A stretch of DNA of 64,000 nt, from the NCBI GenBank assembly GCA_018894105.1, contig CM032120.1:30030710-30094709 (forward strand), written 5' to 3'. The notes below the pieces were generated by a model. That model was not told the DNA's origin, did not search any database, and saw only the letters and a program-made list of their open reading frames with translations. The translations under genes and the position numbers were made by a program. How positions within the stretch are numbered: the stretch's first letter is position 1; each line of letters opens with the position of its first letter. Of the stretch, positions 1 to 12,700 are shown one piece after another. The DNA is from Jacaranda mimosifolia (Eukaryota; Streptophyta; Magnoliopsida; Lamiales; Bignoniaceae).

Positions 1-540
1 AAAATTCTAGGCATGCATAACATCTTAGTTATAAGGCCTCCCAAGGAGGCTCGCAAGCCGACTTCTTCACAATATAAGACCTTAAGGGCACATGGAAAGA
101 ACTCTTAACAAGGGACCCCAAGGGACTCTCACAACAATGCAACTCAACAAAGGGCCTAAAAGGTCCAAGACAAACCATCTCGTCAAAAAACCCCAAGGGT
201 GCACAAACTTGATAAAATTACAAGTGGTGCAAAAGAATGATAAAAATCACAATTACTAAATTATAGAAATGAAAATGTGAGATATCCAACTAAGCAAAGA
301 CCGAATAAGAACACATAAAATTATCCAAATTCATGGTGAAATTATGGAAGTCTAACAATGTCCAAGCCTGAAAAATAAAGTAGCGCCAATCCTACTCTTG
401 GCCATCCAAGGAGAAAAACATGTGCTTGAGGATAAGCAAAGCAAAGTTGCCTACAAAAATATGGCTAAGTCACGACACGGCCCATACTCAAAAAATATTG
501 CGATACCTCAAGGGAGACTATCCCTGCGAACCTGAGCACC
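1..540. mobile_element. Decayed retrotransposon non-coding remnant
   Basis: No open gene is visible. The stretch has phrases such as AACCCCAAGGG that recur near 13,820 in the non-coding tail of the Tat-type element, so it is probably a piece of the same retrotransposon family cut by the window edge. This is an inference from short shared phrases, not from a computed alignment. Confidence 0.35.
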
Positions 541-636
541 ACTAGCACCAACTCAAATTAATTTTATTGTTTTTATTCTAAATGAATATATTATATATAC
601 ATATATAGTACAAAATTCTAACGTGCTGATTCTTAC

Positions 637-686
<50 letters not shown>

Positions 687-1810
687 TTTGTGAATTTCAT
701 TTACAAATTTCAATCGAAGTTGAAAATTGAGGATGCTAAGTAAAAATAGCAATTAATAGTTTTGGTAATCACAATTGCTAATCCTATTATATTTCAATAA
801 AACAAAACTTAAACTCAATTAATATTTGATGTAATTCTTGATAATAATTCTCCAAAAAGCTCTACAAATAATTTAAATAAAGAAAACTATTTTTCTAAAT
901 ACAAAATAATATTCCATCATCTATTAAAAGGCAAGTAAACAGAATAAAACGTGTAAAACTATTTCAAATGTATGTATAGTAGTGATTTTATTAGTTCTTT
1001 CTATTACAATAATTTATAATAACTATGATATAATAATAACTTTTTTTATATTAAATGCTTTGTAAAGAAAAAAATGATTATATTAAATTATTTTAAATAA
1101 TTTTTAAGAAAAATATCCATTATTTGGCAAATTTCAATGTTTATATGTTAAGAGAGTAAAATATTGTTGCTCTCAAAATTATAAACATATTGATATCTCA
1201 AAAATTTAGCTAATATGTCTCTAGATTTAAAATGAAAAAAGAAATATACATTAAATATTAAAAAGTGACTGTTATCCAATTTAAACCTCAATTAATCCAA
1301 TGTATGTTTTAAATTTATTATTTTTAAATATTGTATTAAGTTATAATATTTTACAAAAATATTTGTATCACATGCCTTCATATTGAGTCATGACTTGATC
1401 CTTTTATTTTCTTATTTTTAATTATAATATAGTTCTATCATTATCTATATTTTACAAAAAAAATTATATTTGCATCTCACACTTTGACACGAAATATAAC
1501 TGAAATATAGAATTTTTTTAATTAAAATTTTTTACTTAATATTAATGTATCCTATTATTTTTCATTTTAACGAATAGTATTTGGCATAATTATTGAACTA
1601 TTTAAAATAATTTTTGTAAAAAGTGACTTACTATGTTATTTTGTTCTAATCAAATACCGTGTATTGTCCGGAGCTTATGTTAGTTGTTGTATAGGATATA
1701 AATAAGATCGCTTAAATAGAACAATGATATAAATATCTTGGTAAATATATCTTTAAAAAGTTGATGAATCTTAGATTTTTTTAAAAAGAAATTAAAAAGT
1801 TTTTCAAATT
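541..1810. other. AT-rich intergenic sequence
   Basis: I see no coding region, only AT-rich sequence with one dinucleotide microsatellite near its start. On the minus strand just past the tRNA 3' end there is a short T-run (plus-strand A-run near 1,793), which could serve as its RNA polymerase III terminator. Confidence 0.5.
636..682. repeat. (TA)n(TG)n microsatellite
   Basis: A run of alternating TA passes directly into about 15 TG units. Compound TA/TG tracts of the same build recur near 27,090. Confidence 0.9.
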
Positions 1811-1817
1811 GTTGAGA

Positions 1818-1850
<33 letters not shown>

Positions 1851-1890
1851 ACCTTAATCTGGCGCCTTAGACCAACTCGGCCATCTCAAC
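1811..1890 (-). tRNA. tRNA-Leu (anticodon AAG)
   Basis: On the minus strand the 80-nt sequence folds as a class II (long variable arm) tRNA. The 7-bp acceptor stem GTTGAGA/TCTCAAC pairs perfectly. The anticodon stem CCAGA/TCTGG encloses the loop TTAAGGT, which gives anticodon AAG and reads CUU leucine codons. The internal promoter boxes are present: A box TGGCCGAGTTGG and B box GGTTCAAATCC. There is no intron and the CCA tail is not encoded, as expected for a nuclear tRNA. All arms look intact, so it is probably functional. Confidence 0.96.
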
Positions 1891-2944
1891 ACATAATGAT
1901 GTTGAGATTTACGTTATATATATCATTTTAAGTTAAAATAAATTAAGAAACTACTTTGAGCATGCATATTGTTTACTCTTTTATTATGAAAGAATGGATC
2001 TTCAAGTAAATGTTAATTTATCCATCAAATAATTGCAAGACAATATGAATCAAATAAATATCTTTTTAAATTTAATTGAAAAACTTAAAATCCAAATTTG
2101 AGAATTATACCAAACTTAAGTGAAATTGAACACTTCCTTTCTATATATAACTTAGCAGTTTTCGCACACAGGATGTGTGTATATAAATTTATATAATATA
2201 AAATAAGAAAATATATTTTATCTTTTAAGAAATGTTGCTATAATTATTTTAATGATTTTAATAGATTTATTTGAACTTTCATTATAAGTAATAAAAAAAA
2301 GAACTTACGATGAAATAACATAATTCAAGTAAAAACAAAAAAAGTCATAGGGCCATTTCAGCCAAACCGGAGACCTATGGTGAAAATGAAAATGGGGCCT
2401 TTAATTTACATAATTAAAAGCTAAATAATACAAATAAATAAATAAATAAATTTCCAGTACTATTATATATAGGAATAAGGTATTTGAGTTAATTATAATT
2501 ATACCATTTCATATAGAAATAAGGTATTCACCCTATTTCTAATTTTAAAAAAGTTATCCATTATTTTACTATTTATTATTTGTTATAGTACGATATTTAT
2601 AGTAGTATTTAATTACTCTTAGATTAATTATTAACAATCCCAACACTTCTTTATTTGGCAACAGTATTTTCAATATTTATTACTCCTAAATGAATTATTA
2701 ATAACTAGAGATACATATGTTTTCTTTAATAATAAAAATAAAGTCATCATACCTCCATTTAAATACTTGTCTCATTCATATTCAAAATAATTTAAAAGTT
2801 AAGTAAACGAGAGATCTACTTGGCTAGGTGGCAAAAACACGACAATGCTTTCTATAACTTAAAATATTGTCCTTACAAGATAAGATTCACATTCTTTCAA
2901 GGGGGTGCAAGTTTGTCACTCAACCCACTCTGCTTGCTCTTGGG
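1891..2944. other. AT-rich intergenic sequence, no gene seen
   Basis: No conserved protein or RNA gene is recognisable. Near 2,430 there is a short (AAAT)n run. The small open frame at 2,820-3,053 runs into the hAT element at 2,945 and looks random. Confidence 0.5.
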
Positions 2945-3759
2945 TAGGGCTGTAAATGGATATTCAAAAATTTATTTACCGTTCGCATTCATATTCGTTT
3001 ATACCAAATTTATCTGCATCCGTTTAAAATGGATATTATCCGTATTTGATTAATAGATATCCAATTATAAATAGATACAGATATGATAAATACGTATCCT
3101 ATCCGTTTAATATCTTATTCGAATCTATATTTATTAAATAATATATTCTTTATATTTTTTAATAAAAATGTCATAATCCATATATGTATATATAAATTAT
3201 AATTGAAGAATTGGCAAGAAAAAAGAATAAATTTAAAAAATTATTGTAATATAAAGAAAAAATTGAAGAATAAAGTTAATCAATATAATTATTATTGGTT
3301 GACTTTATAATTAATATACTTAAATGTCATTATTATTAATAAGTACTAATAATCAATTATAAAGTCAATTATCAATTAGAAATTATGTTATTTGTTTGAT
3401 TGTTTTCGTTTTAATGAAATTATATAGTTCCTTCTATTAATTAAAATATATATTTGTTATATGTTCATAGATTCATGTATTTGAATATTCGTAAATGGAT
3501 ATCTAAATAATTATCATCGAATATGAATATAAAATAATAGTTCGAATACGGATAAGTTTAATAAAATATGAATGCATATGAATAATTATAATCGAATGCG
3601 GATATATCCGAATATGATCGATATTCGAGGGATACGAATTTGGATATCATTTTTAAATATATGTCAAATCCATATCCGTATTCGAATATTCAAAAAGTTA
3701 AACGAATACAAATATGAAAACAGTATATCCGATCTGTTTAATATTCGTTTACACTCCTA
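2945..3759. mobile_element. hAT-type non-autonomous element, copy 1
   Basis: The ends are imperfect inverted repeats: TAGGGCTGTAAATGGATATT on the left and, read from the other strand, TAGGAGTGTAAACGAATATT on the right (16 of 20 match). The flanking 8-mers CTCTTGGG (2,937-2,944) and CTCTTAGG (3,760-3,767) match at 7 of 8 positions and fit a hAT 8-bp TSD. No transposase is encoded, so this is an 815-bp non-autonomous element. A second copy at 52,145-52,944 is similar over its whole length. Confidence 0.8.
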
Positions 3760-3767
3760 CTCTTAGG

Positions 3768-4093
3768 GGCATTTAATTGTCCAAAATTCGCCATTTGCCT
3801 ACATACAGTGCTGGCTGCTTTGAGCTTATTATAAATAGTTTCACATGTATATTTAAAAAGATATATCGTTTGTAACCAAATTTGCCTTTGGAGCTCAATT
3901 TATCTATGTTTTTCCATAATACCTTCTAACTTAACCATTTAAAATTTTAGTGGAGGGCCACTTTAATAAGTCTGACATATATTCTTGTAGTCAAATCATT
4001 AAATCCTTAAACTACTGTAGATTGAGACTAGAGTGCCTCACTATAATCTAGAAGTATTGAACCTCACTTTTATCCCTCATCTTGGGTAAGCAC
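3768..4093. other. Intergenic, no gene seen
   Basis: Unremarkable AT-rich sequence between two hAT-like elements; nothing coding recognised. Confidence 0.4.
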
Positions 4094-4101
4094 TTCTTAG
4101 A

Positions 4102-4482
4102 GGGTGTTTGGGTGAATTTATAATTTTTTCAAAATATCTTATAAGATGTTTAAAATTTTATAAAATAATAAAAAGTATTTGATAAATTTTTCTAAAAAGG
4201 AATTTATAAGATCCTAAATAAGATGTTAGGATCTTATAAACTCTTTTAAAAAAAGTAAAAGAAACTCTAACTTATTTCTAAAATCTTAACAAGCTCTTTG
4301 TTTTTAATCATTTTAATAACAAAATTTTCATTACTAACATTTTATAAATTCCAAAATCTTACTTTATCTAAACACTTCAACAACTTATTTCAAAAATAAG
4401 ATCTAACATCTTATAAACTTAAAAAATATCTTATAAGATGCAGGAGCTTATAAGATCTTTTAAATAAGTTTAGCAAAACACC
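4102..4482. mobile_element. Small hAT-like MITE with exact 8-bp TSD
   Basis: A 381-bp non-coding element runs from GGGTGTTTGGGTGAATTTAT to a right end ending AAAACACC, an imperfect inverted repeat. TTCTTAGA lies immediately on both sides (4,094-4,101 and 4,483-4,490) as an exact 8-bp duplication, or 9 bp if the adjoining C is counted. The interior has repeated ATCTTATAAGAT-like palindromes. The TSD length and TG-rich ends point to the hAT superfamily; family assignment is inferred. Confidence 0.75.
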
Positions 4483-4490
4483 TTCTTAGA

Positions 4491-5110
4491 CTTGTATGAC
4501 TAAGAATTATATAGTATTTATATAAAAACGGTACATTTTTATAGTATTTCATATACTAACATTCGCAAACATAAAACATTGAAAAACCTACTATTTAGTG
4601 CATCCAATTAAATCAAAACTACAAACATGTTACTCATAGCAATGGTGATAACATTTTATAATGCACTAGTAAATCGTAAGTTTGAGAGACACATATATGC
4701 ATATATATATATATACATATATGTATATAATAACCTCTAGCTACTATGGATTTACTATTATAGGTATGGCATTAAAAAACATATTAAAATAATTATGGTT
4801 TGAGGATACTTTCATAGTACTCCAATAATTAGTCCAACTCATTTGATCTTCTTATACCTCTCAAAATTAATTTGAATAGTTTAATGATTTATTCCAGTCA
4901 TATTTTTTACCAACTTAATTTTGGAATTTTTCTTTGCCCACTTTAATGATAATTTTTTGTTCTTCTCTTATTTTGATTTTTTACCAATAAACAAAAAAAA
5001 TTCCCATACTTATGTTTTGTTATTTTACAAATCTATATTCTTTAATAAAGTACTAGTCCTTTTGATGTATTTTTATTTCGAAAATAACCCCACTATCATC
5101 CTATAATTAT
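4491..5110. other. AT-rich intergenic, no gene seen
   Basis: It contains a TA-rich dinucleotide stretch near 4,697-4,730 and no recognisable coding sequence. Confidence 0.4.
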
Positions 5111-5350
5111 AATTTATGCACAGAGTATTTATTATTTATAATCCACTATTGTCATTCTACAACTCAGTATTGTCACTCCATGGCTCCAGTAGTACCAATT
5201 TATAATAATTCTTTAATTTTATTTATCTAAAATTCAAATAAATATATTGAAATTATTAAAAAAATTCAGTACTATTTAAAAAATAAAAATATATTTTTAT
5301 GTGTTGTATATTATAAAAACTTTAACACATACATAGAGTGTGCCAAAGTT
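5110..5350 (+). repeat. Dispersed AT-rich MITE-like repeat, copy a
   Basis: Shares an ordered set of phrases with copies at 5,590, 27,130, 49,240, 49,640 and 49,960: an AATAAATATATT-like block, then a TATAAAAACTTTA-like block, then an end resembling GTGTGCCAAAGT. No coding potential and no clear TSD. The repeated order of shared blocks is the evidence. Confidence 0.45.
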
Positions 5351-5589
5351 ACTAATTTAAATAAATAAAGATCTGATTTTTGTTCATATCTGATTCAGTG
5401 TGATCAAGTTTGATAAAAATATGGCATGCTACTAGCAGGCAAGGTACTATTTTTGCTTCCTTTATATCCAAAAAATATGTATTTCATGTATATTCTAACA
5501 AAGCACAAACGTTCTTTATGTGTTTCGAGTGATATTTCTAAAATATTCAATTTGAACTTTTGTAACTAAAATTTATGTTTAGAGAAGTA

Positions 5590-5790
5590 ACCATCATTTA
5601 CAACCTACCATTACTGCCTACTACTATCACTTTATCATAATTCTTTTAAATTATCTAAAAATCAAAATAAATAAATTAAAAGTATTTAAAAAAATGTCAT
5701 ACTATATAAAATGTAAACAGGTTTTTTTAATTTATTTTATTCTATAAAAGTTTTACCATATATATAAAGTGTGTCAAAGTCATTCCTCTA
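5590..5790 (+). repeat. Dispersed AT-rich MITE-like repeat, copy b
   Basis: Same block order as copy a, ending TATAAAGTGTGTCAAAGTC. Two copies in direct orientation within 500 bp suggest tandem insertion or a local duplication. Confidence 0.45.
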
Positions 5791-6109
5791 TTTTATATGA
5801 AGGCGATATAATAATTAATATTCATTTCATGCACTTAGAACTATTTTATGCCTTTCCTAATATCTATAATAGAAAGAAACATGAAGTGTAATTAGAAATT
5901 GACAATGAGAAAACATAATTAACACTATTCATATATATAAAAAATGGGCGTTCTTACCCAAAATTGATTTCTTAATAAGTATTGTAATGAAAACTAAATT
6001 AACTTAAAAAGATTTGTGTTGATTTATGTTGACTTAAAAGTAATAAAGAAATTATTGAATTATATGGTCCGATATGTGAGTCGCCCATCTTCTCATAAAT
6101 CTATTTAGA
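5791..6109. other. Intergenic or possible outer LTR sequence
   Basis: No gene recognised. It may contain the upstream part of the Tat-type LTR whose conserved core begins near 6,110, but I could not find its terminal TG. Confidence 0.3.
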
Positions 6110-6360
6110 AAGTATATGGGTGAAATACCCCACATATACCTCAAGAATACATAATTAAAATTATTATTAAAAAACAAATATATAAACTATTGAGTTGGGC
6201 CACTAAGTATAATAAGGTCAGCTCATTAGGGGCTCAATCACTATAAATATCAGCTCATAGCTAGAAAAGCAGCAAATAACACTTCAATATACTTAAGCAC
6301 TCTTTTCAAAGCAAGCACATTCTTGAAGTAGAAAAATGCAACTTCAGCTCATAGTCAGAC
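6110..6360 (+). mobile_element. LTR fragment of a Tat-type Ty3/gypsy element
   Basis: A block including AACTATTGAG, then GGGCTCAATC, a TATAAATA box (6,242-6,249) and a CACTTCAATATACTTAAGCA-like segment is matched in the same order at 25,860-26,130. Two direct copies flanking about 20 kb of retroelement sequence fit the LTR pair of one old element. The precise LTR termini and the primer-binding site were not found. Confidence 0.5.
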
Positions 6361-6859
6361 CATTTTTGAGAAGATCCGTCTGTTTATGGAAAATACTTTC
6401 TGATTCATGGAACACTGATAATATAAATGAGACCCAAAGTTTGAGACTCCGACACCTTAATGCCTCCTTAAGGAAAAAATATCGCATGTAACCAAATAGG
6501 GATGTTTCCTTCGCCAACAGCTCGATTGTCACCTAAGGGACCTCCATATCAGGGCTCTGACAGCACTACAAGCCCCTCACAATATGGGATCAATCCTTCA
6601 AATTACACATGAAGCTTTGATGGTGCTGGTTAAAGACATCTTAATGTGAGCAACAGCAAAAGCAAGATCCTAGTATGCCATAGAGCATCATCCACAAGAA
6701 CTTCCCTAATCCTCTGCAACCGGGAGATGTACCCATCTTTGGAGAGTATTGACTAAAGGCCAACAAGGGATGAGGTTACTCTCCCTTTACACCCTAGTAA
6801 GTAGATTCATGCCTAGTCCTTCCATCCAGTCGACCTATCCTAACAGTAATGGCTAGCCA

Positions 6860-8200
6860 CCGTTAGGACTACCCTCCACTCTATGGTTCCAAAGCGTATG
6901 CTTGGCACAGTGGATAAATACTTCCTATTGTTTGTCACATTTCCCAAGTGCAGACCCTTCTACCCTACCATTCTAGAAGAATTGCTTTGTCATGGAATAA
7001 AAGTCACAAACTTTCTAGAATTTGATGTGTACGAGCCACAGTCAACAGTGCAAGGATAACTTCCTAGTATGTATGGAGTTGTATGATTTGAGCAAGAGAA
7101 CATATTGCAATATCTTCTGCTTAAGCTATCAAAATGCACCCTAACATGGTTCAATCATATACCAGTTGAATCCATCATCAAGTAGGAACAATTGATGTAT
7201 TGATTCTTTCACAACTTCACTATTAACCACAGATACCTAAAAGGTAACCTACTTGTTCACAATCAAACAAAATGAATGAGGTTTAAAGGAGTACATCAAC
7301 CGATTTGTTCAAGCACCCTACGAAATTCCTCATCTTAACCAAGAGCTTCTTCCTAGTATCATTTAGCAGAACCCAAGATGATACAAGTTTAATGAATCCA
7401 TAGCAAGATTCCATTCGCCACCTCGAAGAACTCCTTGTATGAGCAAAGAAGTATTTTTGATTTAAAGAGACAACAACTCTAGCAACAACATAAGTGAAAA
7501 AAGCGAGAAATGGAGTATAACATGGGAAAATATGATATGAGAACCAACATAATCTATCAATGGGATTCTCCAAGTATACCCTTCTTAATGCTCCTAGGAT
7601 GGAGATACTCATGGTTGCTGAGCAACAGCGCTTGGTGGAAAAGCCTCGCAAGATAGAAGATAATATTAAGATGCATAAATCCAAATTATTTTTTCGCTTA
7701 TACCATGATCGAGAATCTAGTATTCAGAGTTTGCTTTGATTTGATACCACTTTCACAGCCCACATTGAAATAGTGCTTTATCTCTAAATGTCCAGTTAAC
7801 TGCTATGCCTTAACGTATTTTAGAGAGAACAAATTTCCTCTAGGTTCAAGTACCATTTCATCCTAACCATAACTCATCAATTGATTCTTCAACATCAAGT
7901 GGTTTGGACCTCCATTTAGTCTCACCCAAGCTTCTTTCTGCTCATAATAGTAAAATTGAGGAATGCCACCTAAAGGATGAAATTGAAAAACTAATCCATT
8001 AAGCATACCTTAAGGAGTTTGTCGCCAAGCAACAAGACATCCCCAAAAAGTAATCCTGAACACGAGATATGGAGAGCCACCAACAAATTCCAGAACAATG
8101 ACTGAACCCTTGAGAGGAGTCACAGCAACATAAAGCTAACAATTTACCCACCATGAGGTCATTTTAGTGGCATCTGGCATCTCCACAGAAGGCAGTTTGA
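6860..8200 (+). pseudogene. Tat-type Ty3/gypsy gag, degenerate
   Basis: Fragments of a gag-like protein read in shifting frames. Near 7,140-7,185 a segment reads LTWFNHIPVESIIK, similar to the capsid motif around the conserved WF of this lineage. Stop codons and frameshifts interrupt every frame, so no gag protein can be made. It lies upstream of the protease and reverse transcriptase remnants in the expected order. Lineage assignment rests mainly on the downstream pol. Confidence 0.5.
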
Positions 8201-8259
8201 CTAGCACCTAAAATTCCTTAGCAAAGGCTGCAAAGTAAATGTAAGCCCACTCACCCGAA

Positions 8260-8700
8260 CTAGCTCTCTATATATACGATGTATGCCCTCCGCAGTTTGA
8301 CATCACTTTCGGAGAGAAAACTTTGGAAGTGGGAAAAGATTAATATAATGATGCATTATTGATCTCAGCCTTCCTCACCAACTTCTAGGTAAAGAAGATC
8401 TTGATTGACAGCAGGAGTTTTGTAGATATTATATTCCACAATGCATTCCTTTAGCTAGGCGTAGATTACGCCAACTTAGAAGATCAATACCCCCTTAGTC
8501 GGATCTAGCAAAAAGACTATGGAGGCTCTTAGGGACATCTCTTTCCCTTTCTCCCTAAACACCTACCCTCGAAGAGTCACCAAGATGGTCAAATTATTGG
8601 TGGTAAAAGCTTTCATCGCGTATAACATCATTCTGGGGCTACCTACTTTGAACTTCTGTGGGGCCATAGTATCAACAGATCATATCAAAAATAATGAATG
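8260..8700 (+). pseudogene. Tat-type Ty3/gypsy aspartic protease, degenerate
   Basis: The reading includes ILIDSRSFVDIIF, which corresponds to the active-site segment normally D-S/T-G; the glycine is replaced (DSR), which should abolish activity. Further on, VKLLVVKAFIAYNIILGLPT (8,590-8,650) matches the conserved C-terminal part, where ILG-PTLN is typical of Tat/Retand elements. The frame is broken at several points. Confidence 0.65.
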
Positions 8701-8929
8701 GTCAGGGAATATTATGCCAACACTATATGAAAAATAAAAAATCATCTCGAGAGATGAGATTGCCACCCCGAGCCTCATCAGGATACCCCCAAGACAAGGA
8801 AAACGTCCAAACCAAGAAGTCAATAGCATCAAGTCCCTTTGTGAGTTAGAAAGCCAAAAAATTAAAGCCAAAGAGGTTGAATTGGAGCCTTAAAAGAACT
8901 CAAAATAGTCGAATTCTTTCCTAGCGACT

Positions 8930-9720
8930 CAATGAAAACCACCAGTATTGAAGCTCTTTTAGACCCATGTACAAAAAGGAAAATAGTAAGTCTCCTGAAG
9001 TCGAAGCATAATGTTTTTGTTTGGAGAGTGATGGATCTCCGTGGAGTTTTAGAGGAAATAATAATGCACCACCTCTATGTGGATCCTAGTGTGAGACCTA
9101 TCAAACAAAAGAGAAGGAATTTCGAGGTAGAAAGAAACCAAAAAAATAAAGCAAAAAGTGTAGAAGCTAAGTACTTTGGACCAGTTCAGTGCCCAGAATG
9201 ACGAGCCAACATAGTGTTGGTGCCAAAATCAAGTGAGAAACGCACAGAATATGCATCAACTTTGAGGAATTAAATAAGACTAAGAATCATTTCTCACTCC
9301 CAAAGATGACACGTTGGTGGATTCCATGGCGGAGTGTGAGTTGTTAAATTTCCTTGATTTTTACCAAGGATATAAACCGCCTTACCTTGGAGGAATAAGA
9401 GAATACAAGTTTCATAATAGCACACAGAGTATATTATTACAACACCATATCTTTCAACCTCAACAATATCGTGCTACTTACCAAACAACTAATCAATTGA
9501 ATGTTCAAAGACATGATTGGCATGATATGGAAGGTTACATAGATAATATGCTTGTAAAGAGTCACAAATAAGAAGACTACTTGCTGGAGCAGAATGCTTT
9601 GCCTCTTTAAGGCAATTCAACTTGTGAATTAACAAAACGATTAGTGCATTTGGAGTGAGAATAGAAAAGTTCCTAAGATACATTACCTCACAATGAGGAA
9701 TTGCAACAAACCCCAAAAAG
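8930..9720 (+). pseudogene. Tat-type reverse transcriptase, degenerate
   Basis: The reverse transcriptase start is seen as YVDPSVRPIKQKRRNFEVER (about 9,075-9,140), followed by DSMAECELLNFLDFYQGYK (9,316-9,375) and RATYQ. The catalytic box reads YIDN at 9,536-9,547 instead of Y-x-D-D, so one metal-binding aspartate is lost. Frameshifts separate these blocks. Reverse transcriptase normally copies element RNA into DNA in virus-like particles; this copy cannot. Confidence 0.75.
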
Positions 9721-9739
9721 ATAAATGTCCTTGAGATGC

Positions 9740-12700
9740 CTAAGAAGGTCCAACTACTAGTTGGGGGATTCAGACTTTGAACAAGTTCGTCTCTAGGTCA
9801 GTGGAAAAAGGGCTTTACTTCTTCAAATCCTACAAGAAGAAAGAACATTAGAATGGTTAGAGGATTGCGAAAAGCGTTCCAATAGCTGAAAGCCTACTTG
9901 ACGTCACCTTCATTAATGAGAAGGTCAAGAGCAAAAGAGTCGTTATTCCTATACTTAGCTACCACCCCGGTAGCAATTAGCATTGCCCTAGTTTAAGAGT
10001 AGGGGAGAGAACACCAGTCTACTTGGTTAGCAAGACTTTACAGGCCCAAAACTAAGATGCTCCCCTATTGACAAACTAGTGCTATCTATACTAATGGTCA
10101 CAATGAAACTCAAGCCTTACTTTCAAGCCCACCAAATTGTAGTGCTCACTAATCAACCATTGAAGACGATACTGAGAAGTTCGAAAGCTTTTCAAAGAAT
10201 GATGAAATAGGCTATTGAATTGAGTCAATACAAAATACAACACTTCCCCTGGTCAGCAATTAAAGCCCAAGTGTTGATTGGCTTCATGGCAAATGGTTTT
10301 ATGGGGAAAGGCACATGAGATGAAGTGGGAAGCTCCATCCCTACATATAGGCCTGTCAATGGGTAGGGTTTTACCCTATCCAAGTCCATGACAATAGTAC
10401 TATACCCATACCCATACCCATACCTAATAAATAGACATAAGACCCGAACCCTACCAAGACCCATTAAGAAAAATGGAATGGGTAAGGGTAAAGTCTATAC
10501 TCATAAAATACTCAAATACTCAATACCAAATATCCACGTTCTATCTCTCTCCTTCCCAACTATAATCTCTTTTTCTTATAAAACTTTATTTAATTACCAT
10601 TTTCGTCCAACCTAAACCCAAAAATGTATTAAAAATAATTGAACGGGTGTAATTATATTTATATGCAAAACTTACCCACATATCCTATACCTCGAAATTA
10701 CTCATTATCCAAATACTCAAATTTAACTAGTTAACCCAAATTATTTATATCAAAATTAAATTTATACTAACAATTATGGCATACTTGAAGTGTCTACTTA
10801 AATTTTTAATATATATAAAATAAAAAAATTAAAAGTATTTTACATTTATTTTTTTCAGTAGCTTTGGACAGTGGAGAAAGAAAGAATATTTAAAGGATGT
10901 TTACATAACTACATAAAAATTTAAGAGTACAAATATTATTAAATTCTTCTTTTTTTGGTTGGGGGAAGGGTTTTTTTCAAATTTTTTGTGTGCTCGACAT
11001 CTCAACAGAGTTGGTGTCAGCATAAGACACACAAACTGGTTGTACAAGGATATTTTCATTTTTTCTTTTTTTTTTAATTTGTATTGAAAAATAATTCGAG
11101 ACTTTATTGCCCGTGTTAAACCTGCTCATTTAAATTAACTCATTCTTTTTATGATTAATACTATTTAAAACAATGGCAAAAGCATCAAAAGGTTCGATTT
11201 AACCACAATTAGTTGAATTTATTTTGATTGATTCTACAATTTGATATTTGCTTAATATACCAAAAATTAAATATATAAATTAACTAAATTAAATTAAATG
11301 ACTAAAATTAAATGTATACTTTTTTAATTAAAAAAATCGAGTTAGCTTTTCTAAAATATACCAAAAAAATAGTCAATATTAATAAATTACTCTAGCATTC
11401 AAATATTAGGCAGTTTTGGCATTTTGACCGATAATAAGAAAATTTGGGAAAGATGAAAAAATTAGTCAAGTCAAAACACAATTCAAAATTCGGTCTAATA
11501 AACTAGACCCAATAGGTCTTGGGTTTGATAGGGTAGTGTCTAATATATGGTATATTATTTGGGTATTTTAGGGTATGGGTCTAATTGGATTTATGGGTTG
11601 AGTAGGGTAGAGTAAATATAGGGTCTAATTATTTGGGTATACGTTTGGGTAAGCAATACCCTACCCATTGATAGGCCTACCTACATAGATTCTCTACAAG
11701 ATAGATCGCCCACCAACACTGGAAGCGGGGCTAGCATAGTACTAGGAAGCTCATAGGGGGACATGTTGGAGTATGTCGTAAGATTCTACTTCTCGGCCTC
11801 GAACAATAAAACTGAGTATGAGGAGCTAATTGCAAGGAAAAAACTAGTCCTTTCCACTAGAGCGCTATGGCTAAATACCTATAGCAACTTAAAATTTGTT
11901 ATTAATCAAGTTGCCAGCAATTAGAAGGCCAAAAAGGAGAGCACTACAACAGCCAAAGGAGTCAGCCGAATGTTTACATGAGAACTTCGCTCTAAAAATG
12001 CCATGCAAAGAAAAATTAATAATGGATCATTTGCCAAGACAGCTTATACCCTAGTAGCAGTAAAAAGCTAGCAGATTACTTTTCTAGTATTTGATAAGCC
12101 AGATAAAGAGACCTTGGAAATCATATATCAGCCATCTTTTGAGGTAATAGACATTGAGAATAACTCCAAGACCTAAAAGAGCTCGATCATAGGATACCTC
12201 TAAGATGGAACCTTTACGATCAAACCAAAAGCAGTATGGGAATTGAAAATAAAGGGAGTAAGATTCGTACTAATTGGCAAGGACCTCTATAAACAAGGCT
12301 TTTTCCTATACTACCTAAGGTGTTTACCACTAGAGAGAGTAGAATAAGTCATGCGTGAAGTCCATACATGAATTTATGGAAAGGAATTTAAGGACACCAT
12401 TCAGTAACTAGATCCTTGTTAGAAAAGGTCTTCAAACAAAAGCTTTTTCCAACTAACAATGCTAAGACGCTTGAAACTTAGTAAGAAGGTGCCAAGCCTG
12501 CTAGAAACATGCCAAATTGAGACACAAACCTAACATCATCCTGCAACTGATTGATAGCCCTTGCCCCTCTGCCCAGTGAGGAATGCACATAGTAGGACCC
12601 TTTCTGCAAGCAATTGGCCAACAAAAGCTCCTCAAAATAGCGATGTTAAATAAGCAAGCGCAGAACCCCTAGCCTGAATACTTGAGAAAGAACTTATAAA

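Noticed and set aside
7283..7684. 133-codon minus-strand open frame
   Set aside because: It runs opposite degenerate Tat gag sequence and has no family likeness.
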